This document shows, piece by piece, positions 39,401 to 51,400 of a stretch of DNA of 64,000 nucleotides. The position numbers and the translations under genes are program-made. Numbering within the stretch: the first letter of the stretch is position 1; every line of letters begins with the position of its first letter. The notes under the pieces were generated by a model, which was not told the DNA's origin, ran no database searches, and saw nothing but the letters and a program-made list of their open reading frames with translations. The DNA is from Tyto alba (taxonomy: Eukaryota > Chordata > Aves > Strigiformes > Tytonidae). Location: positions 24,572,899-24,636,898 of the forward strand of contig NW_024881282.1 in NCBI RefSeq assembly GCF_018691265.1. Direction: 5' to 3'.

Positions 39401-42400
39401 ACAGTGTAAGAAAAAACCAAGCATTACTGTGAAAGTGAAATACGCAGGAGCTAGGTCTTTTAGACTTTTCATCAGCCCTTAGCACAGCTGTTTAATGTTT
39501 GTTTCTTTCTTTGTTTCTTTGGGTTTTTTTCACTCTTGGTTATAGACTAAACATTGTGAACAGTTATTTTCCATCAATTATTAAGAGTCCATAGCAGCGA
39601 GTAACCTCACCATAATTCTTACCTGAATCTGTTGCTTGTAATGCTCAAATTGTTTTCTTAGTTTGGTCATCCTTCCAGAGTAATTAGTATACAGTTTTTA
39701 ATTCATGATGGATAAACATTTTTTAACTTAATGCCTCATAAGTTTTGATTTAGATAGCATATGAGGCCAATCATCATGTATGTAGTTGAATTATTTTTTT
39801 TACTACAAGCTTATCTTTTATGTTTTAAATAAATTCCTTTAATAAGATTATATCTTAAACTTATGAAAACCATCATACACAGTGGAATTGTAGTAAATAC
39901 AAGGCCATATTTTGTTTTCCTCTTCAGTGCCCTAATCAAGCAAGTAAACAAGTCCATAGATGGAACAGCTGATGATGAAGATGAGGGTGTACCTACTGAC
40001 CAGGCAATCAGAGCAGGTCTTGAATTGCTTAAGGCAAGTATACTCCTGGTGATCAGTGAGCATCTGAAAGTTTCCGAAGCAGCTTTGTTAAAATAAAATT
40101 TTAATTAGCACAGAGTATATTTAGTTGTAAGCATGTGGTGGCTATCTAGAAGAATACTGGTTTGGTTTTTGTTCTCTATGCTCATCTTGCGTGGCACATA
40201 AGTAAGGTTATTTTATACATAATATAGGTTTTTTTCTGGAAGAGTAGTTGCATGTGCGATATCAGCAGCTCAGTTTTAATTATTAGAGTGTGAATTCAGC
40301 AGTTTGTGAATATAGTTATAGGACTCTTGGAACTGTACTTGCATGTCAGAACAATACTGTGGTTCCCCTGAGGTCCTCAACTATGTGTAATCTTTGGACT
40401 CATTTAACATAGCAAAACCCCTCAAGATGCATTTCAGGGGACATTGAACAAAATTTCTTACTCTGTTCTCCCTTTTTCATAAGAGGAAAAAGGCTGGTCA
40501 TCGTGTTATTTACAAATACAGCTAAAAGCATGAAACTTTTTAAATTCAACTACATAGGGCTTTTTGTTTCACTTAGTCTCTCTCAAAGACTTTAGGCTAA
40601 AAGTAGTGTCAGCTTTTCCTGTTTTGGCACAGAAAGGTACTTGTGCCGTAGTTCCACCTCAGTTGTGTGATGGTATTGGGAGTACTCCAGCTGTGGGTTT
40701 ACTTCAGAGGCCTCAGAATGTCAAGGACTCCTGTACTGAAGTTTTCAGAATAACTATGATCAACTAAGGGCCTGATAGATTCACCTGAGAGCATCTGACC
40801 GTAACCAGATATGCACGTTGTTGTGGTTCCAGCTCAGAGGGCAACTGAGCACCATGCAGCTGCTCACTCTTCCCTTCTCCTCCAGTGCTGGGAAGGAGAA
40901 AATAAGCAAAGGTTTGGTATTCAAGATAAGGACAGGGAGGGATGAATCACCCATTTAGTCATGGGAAGAGAGAGACTCATTAGGGGAAGAAAAAAAGAAT
41001 ATAAATTTAATACAGACACTAACAACAACACTACTTAACAGACAGAGTAGGACAGTGAGAAGCATTACTACACCTTGAAAACCCCTTCCCCACCCCCCTC
41101 TTCTTCTCAGGCTTAGCTTTATTCCCAGTATTTCTACCTCCTCCTCCCAGCGTCGCAGGGACACAGGGAAGGGGGGAGCAGTTGGTGCTGTTGCTTCTCC
41201 CATCTCGGAGCAGGGGAGCTCCTGGAACTTCTTTCCCCTACTCCAGCATGGTCCCCCTCTCACAGGAGACAGTCCTCCACAAGTTTTCTCCTGAGTCCCT
41301 CCCACAGGCCACAGCGTTTCCCTAGGTGCTCTGGCATGGGACACCAACTTTCTCTGACTTGAGTCCCTCCCATGGGCTGCAGCCCTTTGAGCTGCTCTGG
41401 TGTGGGACACCCCCGCATGCTGCAATCCTCCCAGCGCCCAGCTACAACAGTGGGGGCTGCTTCTTCCCACAGGATCCCTGCCTCATTTGGATGGAGTCAC
41501 CAGAGGAAGTATGGGCCCCTCCCCACACCTCCTGTCAGCATCTGTTCCACTGCAGACCTCCATGGGTGGTGGGGGGGAGTGGCCCTGTTGTCTCACCACA
41601 GGATACAGGGGGTGGATCTCTGCTCCGGCACACCTCCCCCCCACTTTCCTCCTTCGTTCTTCCACTGACCTTGGTGTTCACATAGGTGTTGCAGCTCCTC
41701 CTTACAGCTCCGACTTCTCCTCCCAGGTCCCCTTCTTAAATACATAATCACATAGGCGCATCTAATTGGCTCAGACCTGGTGCAGAGGTGGGGCCAACTT
41801 GGAGCCAGGGGAGCATTGAGAAGCTTCTCAGAGGGGGCCACCGCTGTAGTCCCCTCCCCTCCTACCAAAACCCCCACCACTCACTCAAACCCAGAACACA
41901 CATTTAGATAAAAATGCACAAAGCCAGTAGAACAAAAATGAATCTGAGTAAGAATATATCATGTCATGAAGGTCTATATATTTGAAAGAAGGCTTCCAGG
42001 TCAGTACTTAAATATGGATATGAACTAACATGACACATTTAAGGAAGAGGAGTAAGATTGCCCTGAAGAAAGTGGTCTGTACATCATGAGAAGAACCCAG
42101 AAAGGACAAGTGTAGGAGTCCATTAAAGGGGATGCCACACAGTGAAGTGGGAAGGAAGGTAACTTGGTGAAAACAGAAAACTGCATGTGAAGAAGTCCCT
42201 AGATTTTGAGGATTGTTTCTTTGCTACGGGTCACACTATTATATTGAAAGAAGCTAATAATCAACAGTCACTTGAAGAGAAGGCAAACTTTCAGTGAGGA
42301 TCAAATGAGGATTTTTAATTTTTTTTTTTATTTTAATATGAGAGGACTGTCATACTTCAAAACAGAGTTCAAGAATCTGAAGAGGTACAGGATTTGGTAA

Positions 42401-45400
42401 GCTGCTGTGGAAAGCTTGAGGGACTAAAGACCCTATTGGGTATGTCTGTATTATTATTTTAGAGATAGGAAAGCACAACCAGTTGTTCCACTTTGCAAAC
42501 AAGCATGAATTCTGGGGGCACACAAGCTGGATTCCTTGTAGAGAAACAAAATTGAGATGGGCTTCAGAAGCTCATGTCATGTTGCAGTGGCCAAAGTGAG
42601 TTCAATTAGCCTAGAAATACTCCGAAGTAAAATCCCTGCAATGTGAATATTGCTTCCTTAGCATCAAATGTGTTTCTGTTAAGACCTGCATCTGCTGTAA
42701 CCCAGTTCTTGCTAATGTAGATGTAGCCACTGAGAATTCCATGTTCACAATAACAGGGAAAGAAATTGAGACTAGAGAAGTAAGTTAAAACTGATGAGAT
42801 TATGTGTAAAGACAGAGAATTTTATGAGTTACTGAAAAAAAAAAGTCAGAGAAGTATAGATCACGTGAAAAAACCAGACAGTGTTATAAGTATTCCAGTA
42901 TGGCAGTGGAAAATGACTCCTGATGGAATGTTTTATATAAGCGGACCTTTAAAAAATATTAACGTGGCTTTCATCTTATTTTGGCAGGTACTTTCATTTA
43001 CACACCCGATCTCATTTCATTCAGCTGAAACTTTTGAATCTCTCCTGGCTTGCTTGAAAATGGATGATGAAAAAGTGGCAGAAGCTGCATTACAAATTTT
43101 CAAAAATACAGGAAGTAAAATTGAAGAAGACTTTCCTCATATACGATCGTAAGTTGTGTATCTTACTCTGTTTGAGTAGCGTTCCTTTACTATATGGGAT
43201 TTTGGAAGGTCTCATTCTTCCTTTTGCATGCTATAGCATTATCCTGAATTCTTTTGGAATAAAGTATTATTTCAGGTAAAACAGGAAAGAGATTTTGAAT
43301 TACTTCAAAATGCAGTGCTTTTTTGAAGAATGGAAGTGAAATGAATATATCCACACTAGTGACAGCTGATATGTCACTGATACTACTATAATTTTTAACA
43401 TTGCCCTTCAGAATTACTGATGTTTTTTCCTAAATGAAATATATGGCAATGAAAAACATTCATTCCAGTTTAATGGAGATGTATAGACAAGGATGTTTCC
43501 AAAAGAGCACTTAGTAGTTTACACAGATAAAATGTTTTTTTTTACTGTATGATATTTTATCAACAAAACCCAGGGGTTTTTTTCATTTGCAAGCTAGATA
43601 ACCCTTTTTTTCTTTATTTGAAGAAATTGTCAAAACCAGGATGATTAGGACTTCTGCAGAGGTGTTGTGTTCTATATATGTGTATCTCTACTTTTTTGCT
43701 AGCTTGGTATTTTGGAAGACTTTTCAATTTGTGAAAAGGTATTTATCTCTTGTTGGTTCTTTTTTTTTTTTTTTTTTTTGTAAGTGCTTTGCTTCCAGTA
43801 CTGCATCATAAAGCTAAAAAGGGACCCCCTCGTCAAGCCAAGTATGCAATTCACTGCATCCATGCAATATTTTCCAGCAAAGAAACACAGTTTGCACAGA
43901 TATTTGAGGTAAGATTAAAATATTTAAGTTAATTTTTATTAATCTTCTATTGCATGTTTAAACTAAGGGATGTAGTGGCAATTTATATGGCAACTTGTGT
44001 AAAATTTAGAGAAGATATTTTTTCCCCTTTGCCTTTTTTCTCATGCAGTTTGGCTTGAAAAATGGTAGCAGAAGGTGTTTTTGTATCCCATGATCCATCA
44101 TGTTTAGGGTTATGTATTTTAACAGACGACAGAGTAAAAAAAATGTTGGACTGTCTGCTAGAACTGTGAGCTATTTATGGAAAGACGAACCGTACACTGC
44201 TCCTCATCCCTGTTGAGACCGGACCAAATTATTTAAACGATTACAGAAATTATGGAAAACTGAATTATAGTAGAGACTATTTAAATAGATTTTATAGTTA
44301 TAATTGCAAATGTACTTATTAATTAGAGCCCATCAGCCTTTTATCTTGAAGACTGAATCATAGTCCATTACTGAAATTGCCATCTTGAGATGTAGTTTGC
44401 CCACTTATTCAGCAAGAAAATATGCTTTTTAATCCATTGTTTCCTAAGCAGTCCTGCTTGAGCTGCCACTTTTTGAACTACTCAAATATGATAAATATTT
44501 TGTCTGTCTTGATTTTTATTTTGATTTGTATGAGACTTGTAGGGTTGGTGAATGTGTCTTTAAAATGTAAATAGTTAATAGTTCTTTTAAAGTTGTTTTT
44601 CTGAAATAGACACAGACATCTTCTTACAGAACTCATACCCCCCTCCCCTCGCTAAGACTTAGATTATATCAGTAATACATGAATTTGTTGCCTTTATTCT
44701 AGCCACTGCATAAAAGTCTGGATCCAAGCAATTTTGAGCATCTCATTACGCCGTTGGTTACTATTGGCCATATAGCCATGCTAGCACCTGATCAGTTTGC
44801 TGCCCCTTTGAAATCTCTGGTTGCGACTTTTATTGTTAAGGATTTGCTAATGAATGATAGGGTAAGTACTTTTAAAACCTCATATTAAGATTCAGCTTCT
44901 CCTGTAGTATGATACTCAGCAAGTACTTTTTGAAAAGTACAAAAAATTTTGAACGGTTTTGGCTGGTTGGGTCTACTTTTTGTACATCTTGTTGTCTTTC
45001 AGTTTTCATGTGTACTGTTTGACTCAGTTGACAATCCACAGTACAGAAAAGGAGACAGTACTAATTTGGTTGTCCTTACAGAAACAAATAGCGCAGCATT
45101 TGATCACTCATGACTTGCCTTTTGTTAAAAATGTGAAAATTGCTATTGACTTCACTCACTCTCTTGTCTTGAACAAGCAAGTTGTGATATTTTTAGGAAG
45201 TATAATGCATTTGAAACTAAAATACAATGTTTAAATGAAGACTAGGAATTTTAGTTTTTCTAGTCCTTAGGTATTGATAGTGATTGTAAAGTGCAAAAAA
45301 TGATCTTGTGCATTATGAGCCGTTGTTTAGGGAAAGATTTACTGTCTAAAACTATGTTCTTTGAGTTTCCAATCTACTGGATATGGAAACTGGAAATTAC

Positions 45401-48400
45401 TTTAAGGGCCATGGCTACTATACTCTAAAGCAGTAGTTTCCAGGTAACAACAAAAGACCCACCTTTACTGCTGTTAAATTTGCTGATGCTTGACTAGTGA
45501 GTTAAGAACAGTATCTCACTTCTGTAATGGTTACTTCTATAAAGCACCTAAGGCATAAAGCTAACCAGTGAGCGCTGCTATACTGTTTCCAGAAGCAAAC
45601 AGGAAAGAGGAGATTGTAGCAGGCTCCAGTGAGGAGTAGCACTAGTGTAACAAAATGTAACATTTGGTTTAGCTTCCAGGAAAAAAGACCACGAAACTTT
45701 GGGTGCCAGATGAAGAAGTGTCTCCTGAAACGCTTGTTAAAGTAAGTACCACTTAGTATATTTTCTTATGATTGTGTGTATAATACTTATAAAGGAAGTG
45801 AAATGTCTGGATTCTTAAAGCTGTCAACTGCATATCTCTGTTTCCTTGTCACCTTTCTAAAAGTAAAAAAGAAGTAGCTACTTTTAAATGGAGGATTGTA
45901 TCAGTATACACATTTTCAGATTACCAGATGAAAAGAATATGCTTTTGGGAACATCTACTTCTTTTTATTTTTGTCCATAAATTTACATATACACTTCACT
46001 GAATTTTTTTTACAGCTTTTTATAGGTTTAGATTTGGTGTGCAACATATAAGTAAACCAGATATTATCACAGTTAAAGTAAAAGTAATAATTTCTCCCTC
46101 CTCATTAAAATAGGAGTTAAACACCATAGAGACTTCGTTAAAAATCTTCACTTTTTCTTTTGAAGTTTTAGGACATTCCAAGAAACTTTCAGTGGTGTTT
46201 TGAAATAAAGAAAAAAATGGTTTTGGATTTGTCAGTTTCCTCAAATGAATAAATGTGTTACATTCCTTTTCTCTGTCTACAATGTGCAGTGGAGAAAACC
46301 CTAGATTTAAGAAGAAAAAAAGTCAGTTTAAAATGGTGGGGGCTTTGTTGGGTTTTTTACTTAATGTCATCTCAAGCTTGTTCTTTTTTTGGACTAAGTT
46401 TTTTATTACATTTTGTGGACTTGGCAATAGATATTTTCACTCAATCAGAAGTAGACATACTGTGGAAAGTACATCCTATGTTTGCTTTTAAATGCCTTTT
46501 CTTCAGAACAGGATAGATTACACTTTCACATTTGCTTTCAGAATTAGAGACACGCATATACTTTGTAGCATGCTGTTTCTACGTTAATTATAGCAGTCAT
46601 TTAATTTCCAATGACTTTTGAATAAAGTTGCTCTGATGGTTTAAAGTTCTTTGCCCCCTCTCTTGAAGTTGTTAAACTCTTTGTAGCATACCTCCTTCTC
46701 TGCTGATATAGTAAGTACTTTGGTTTCCAGCTTGGTACAGAAGTCATTACATGAAAGGCTCAGTTGTGTTTGGAGTTGATTTATTAGCTTTTTATTCATT
46801 TGACTACAGCAAGGATATTTTCCTATTTGTGCAATTCCATGGTTACACAAGACACTCAAAAAATTGTTAAAAGAATGCATGTTTGTTTTGATTTCATGAA
46901 TTGCTGGTTTAAAATAGACATGATTTCACTTGAGTGGTTATACATGTAACTTGAAGTAGTAAACATTAATTATTTTGCTTAATTTTTTAAATGATTTGTG
47001 AAGCTGTAACATCTCTCTAAAATGTGCTTTTATATTGGTGAAACCTTACATACAGTTGGCTATTTGGAAGGGAATCGTCTTATAGAAAATCTTAAGGCAA
47101 TTTGAAGTTGAAGCCAATCGCCTGAAAACTGTAAGAAGCATTTATTGGCAGTTGTAAACAGGTTATTGTGAGAATTTATTTGCAAATTTAATTTTCATTT
47201 ATTACCATTGAGAAGCCTATATTTATTGAATCTTGCAGGCCAACACCATTAGTGTAGAAATGATTTCTCTCTGGCAGTGTATTTTTCTTCACTCTGGTTT
47301 TAAAAGCCTCTTTCTCCCTTTGTAACATAACTATAATAATCTAATGGGGATCTTAAACTAGCAAGTTTAAGGATGAAAGGGAGAAGAACTGATAAAAACA
47401 ATTTTACTATCATCCAGCCTAACAGATGTAGACTGATAAGGGCTGGCCTTAGTTTTGGATGCTAAACCTTAACTGAAATGATGTCTATAGAAAAATGCTT
47501 CAGTATAGTATTAACTATAAATTGGATTAATTACTCTGAGTTAGGCTTGAATTCATATGCTTGGCACTTAAGTGTCTGCTCTAAAGCAGTAATCTCTCTT
47601 GACAGTAACCAATACTGAATACTTCTGTGTACCATGCAGTGGATTGAGATTTACACAGCAGCAGTGATATTTCTTGTTTCCTTCCATGTTTACTGCAGTA
47701 TAAGGTTTCTCATCCTGTTTCTCTAACTGTGCTTTGAGGGGACATTGTTTAATTTTTCACTGCTGCACAAACCTGCAGCATTTGTGGCTCTGAGAACTCA
47801 AGCAGTAGAAACTTGAGCTAGCTGATGTCATAACATTGATATAGTAGGAAAACACTGTTTCTAGGATAACTACATGGGAGGAGGGCTCATTATACTTTTA
47901 CAACAGAGGCTTGATGATAATCTCTAGATCAAAGAGTTATAACTTCTGTTGATTATTTCAAATTGTTAATTTTAATCTTAAAAATTAATACTCACTACTG
48001 ATAGTTTATGTAAAACTCGTAGTTGATTGCAGTTTTGTCATATGACAAATCAGACATCTATCACGTTATACTTTCTTTCTGAGATAGTGAATATAATGTC
48101 CTAACAGTTTTGCTTACACTTTAAATACACATAGTTAATGTTGTGCTACTAAGTCGAGTACAAAGCAGTCATCTGTGGCCTTTGGTATGGTTCTGACCCA
48201 TGCTGTATTTTGACTTCCATGATAATTTCATGTTGTGTATAATAATTTTTAATCTCAGGAGAATTCTGGGCTCATGGGACACAAATTGAAACAGAAGAAT
48301 CAGACTGGATATAAGGAATAGAGCTGAGAACAGTCAGGCAATGGAGCAAGTTTCAAGAGGTTGCAGGTTGCCAAGAGAGCCTGTGCCATCTCCATTCTTG

Positions 48401-51400
48401 GAGGCTTTCAACACCACAGTGGATAAAACTGAAACCAAGATGATCTGACTTCATAGCTGACCTGCCTTTAAGCAGGAGGTTGAACTGGAGACCTCCTGAC
48501 ACTCCTTCCAACTGGACTTGTCCTTTGATAGTTATCTTACTTGGCTGCAAAGAAAAAGATTAAAACACAAGGGCAGTGCAAATTCATGTCATGTTTGTTT
48601 AAGTCTTCAGGTAGCCAGAAGCAATGACTGGGGGAATTTTCATGCTCTGTACTAATTAATGGGAATGCTCAATTCTGTAGAGTTGCTGGAATGTCATCGC
48701 AACATCATCAACGCCAGCAAAGAAGCAGGGAATGTAGTGGGGCCAGAGGAAAATTCTAAAGGAGTTGTGATTAGGACTTGCTACATGGAAGGAAGATGAG
48801 TACATTCAGACAGTAAAATTGAGGGAAGGGGATTGTGGAGGGGGAAGAGAGAAGCAAAGGTTAAAATTGAAATTGCTCAGGAGCAGACCAGAGATGTCAG
48901 AGCACAAGACAGCATGTGGCTGTTCCCTGGCTGAATACATCATTTACTTGAAGACCAAATAGAACTAGCATGTTTCTGTCCTCCCAACAAATGGTAGGCA
49001 CTAATGGTTGCAGATACTGGTTATGACAGGAAGAAATGGTACTGGTAATCTGTCAAAAGATCATCTGCTGCTATTATTACTATTATTATAATATTGTTTC
49101 TATTGCTATTAAAACCTTCTGGTGGATACTTAATGCTGTTTCAGTGGAAGACCCTTTGGAAGCTAGGGCAAGACATCTTAATTTCTGATCCACAAACTCC
49201 ATTTGCCTTTTGAGTTCTTGAGTGTCAGACATCCTACCTCTTGCTGCTGTTACCAAATCGAATTAGAATTCTGTAGGTGGAATAAATGGGCTACAGTGCT
49301 AAAAAATAAATTAATGTATGGATAACAATTCTAGAATTTACATCTGAAGGGACCATTGTGATCAATTTGCTTCATTTGGTGATATTGAGAATGTTTATAT
49401 AAAAGTTACTAGAACTGCATTTCCCATTGAGGAGAAAATTTCAAGTTATTGTGTACAGAAAGTGTCTTAGTTTTTCTAAATCTTCTGGGTTTTGTGTTTT
49501 AAACTTCAGGGTTTGGTGTTTTGGTTGGTTTGGTTTTGTTGGTTTTCTTTTTTCCTAAGGATGTCTGTGTGATTCAGATAAGCATCTTCATTTTGCTGTA
49601 AGAGGATGCTCTTCTTTTTGTTTGCTTTGTTGTCTCTGCTCTCATATAGAAGGAAAATGAAAAGACAAAGGAGTTAAAATACCAAAACAAACTGAATCTC
49701 CAAATCCATGCTCTATTTTCACTAAAGAAATGTGAAATTATGCGGTGTTCCATGATAGCTGCTAGATTCTGCATACTTTTAGAAGCTTGTCTCAAAACAC
49801 TCAATGTTTCCATTGGTAATAGACAAGCTATCCTAAGTGACAGGCTTTGAGGCTTTTCTTTAAATAGCCATGAAAGAAATACTCTTTTCCAGGATGAGTT
49901 ATCTTAATACAGGTTGATACACTAACAGTCAGAATGTCTACGAAGTGTTTTTTAATTTACACATCTTAAATTTAAACTCCAATATTACATATATAAATAA
50001 AGAATATCTAGGGATTGTTTAAGCACAGGAATTACAGGAATATAGGAAGATGAAAATGTGTTCTGCTTTTTTGATCCAGTGACATTTTCTTAATAAATAT
50101 AAGTTGTTTTGTCTATTCCACGGTGTTTAATGGATGTAAGCTCAATTAAGATAATGTTTTGGCAGGATGAAATAGGTGATCGCTTAGTAGAAGAAACAGT
50201 TCAAACTTTAACTAGAAGTTGTATGGTTTTTATTTGCTGTAATAAATGCTTGAGACTTTCAGTGAAAAGTTGCTGTCTAGTGAGAACATGTCCAGTTATC
50301 TTTCAGCATTTAATGTTTTTCAGCCTTGACAGGCTTGTGTTTGTAGTAGCAAAAAGCACTTGGGAAAATACTCTGTAATTAAATGAAGATGAGGATTATT
50401 TTTAAAATTAGCTTCATGGTGTGACTTGACTTCTGCATATCATTTTTTTTTTTTTTTCAGATTCAGGCCATCAAGATGATGGTTCGATGGTTGCTAGGAA
50501 TGAAGAACAACCACAGCAAGTCAGGAACTTCTACTCTGAGGTTGCTAACAACAATATTACACAGTGATGGAGATTTAACAGAGCAGGGGAAAATTAGGTA
50601 TGTAACAGATGGTAACATTTTGATGTCTGTGATAATGGATGCAGTGGGGAGAGTTCCTGTCAAGGTAGTACTTAAATTGTTAAGCAGTCTAACAGAATAG
50701 TTTATACATTGTATTTTGTAAGAAGTAATGGTAAGCTTGTCTAGATTCCTTCATAAGTTTCCTGAGTCTCAGGTTTTTTAACACTGTGGGTATAGCTGCA
50801 TTTTAATGGTTTTATCTTTATTGCTTTCTTCAGTCATTACTCAAATTGCAGGACTAAACTGTGTAACTTCCTCCTTCCCACTGAAAATTGGCTTTTATTT
50901 TTTATGCAACTTGGTCTTCCTGATGTACCAATTGTTGTGTATGTCAGAGGCAGATAGGCAGGCTTTCTAATATAAAATTATAGCATGTTGCAGTAAACCA
51001 GGTGGAAGTAGATAGTACATGAGACACTTCTGCTTGGAGGCAGACTGTGATCCCTTGAGGCCCCTAAAAGTGAAAGGAAGAGGGGAAGGTGTAAAAAGGA
51101 TTATGTCTCAATAAGTTACCTTTTAGATGACAGACAAAATTTGTTTTTCTGAGTATCTTCTTAATCTTCTGTGGTAGGAGAAGTGGCAAGTTGTCAGCCA
51201 CTATTGCTTGCCAAACATTGAATATTTATTTCTACGTGAGCCAGTCTGGGCCATTAAGGATAAGTACAAGTAAAAAGGTTTTAATTTTTGAGTAGAGTTT
51301 AATGTTATACGGTGATGATGCAGATAGAACCTATGTTGTGTGTGCAAAATTGCAAATCTGGGAATTGTCTAGTATGTTACCTTTGCAGCAACTGTATAGT

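Larger units (their letters stand above)
40819..41900 (-). mobile_element. Solo LTR of an avian endogenous retrovirus, antisense
   Basis: The minus strand has the layout of a long GC-rich avian ERV LTR. The + strand starts TGTTGTGGTTCCAGCTCAG and contains repeated units GAGTCCCTCCCA with CTGCTCTGGTGTGGGACACC. The right end reads CTACCAAAACCCCCACCACT. No retroviral gene adjoins it. Several overlapping ORFs on both strands (between 40955 and 41880) are by-products of this GC-rich repeat. Exact ends are uncertain by a few bases, and I could not settle a target-site duplication. Confidence 0.8.
40034..42987 (+). other. PDS5B: Intron 15 (2.95 kb), a GC-AG intron
   Basis: Begins GCAAGT and ends TTGGCAG. 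A solo LTR in antisense orientation fills 40819-41900. An open frame from 42802 runs into exon 16, but its intronic part does not resemble PDS5B. Confidence 0.9.

Noticed and set aside
40034..40096. Exon 15 reading through its donor to a stop
   Set aside because: The GC donor joins perfectly to exon 16; the added residues are not conserved and no poly-A signal is evident nearby.
40955..41470. 171-codon minus-strand ORF and several overlapping ORFs up to 41880
   Set aside because: All lie in the GC-rich solo LTR, overlap in several frames on both strands, and match no retroviral protein region.
42802..42987. An upstream extension of exon 16, since the frame is open from 42802
   Set aside because: The intronic residues do not resemble PDS5B, and the TTGGCAG acceptor gives the conserved ELLK-VLSFTH junction.
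49060..49100. ATT-rich patch as a formal microsatellite
   Set aside because: Only a few interrupted units; too imperfect to list as a tandem repeat.
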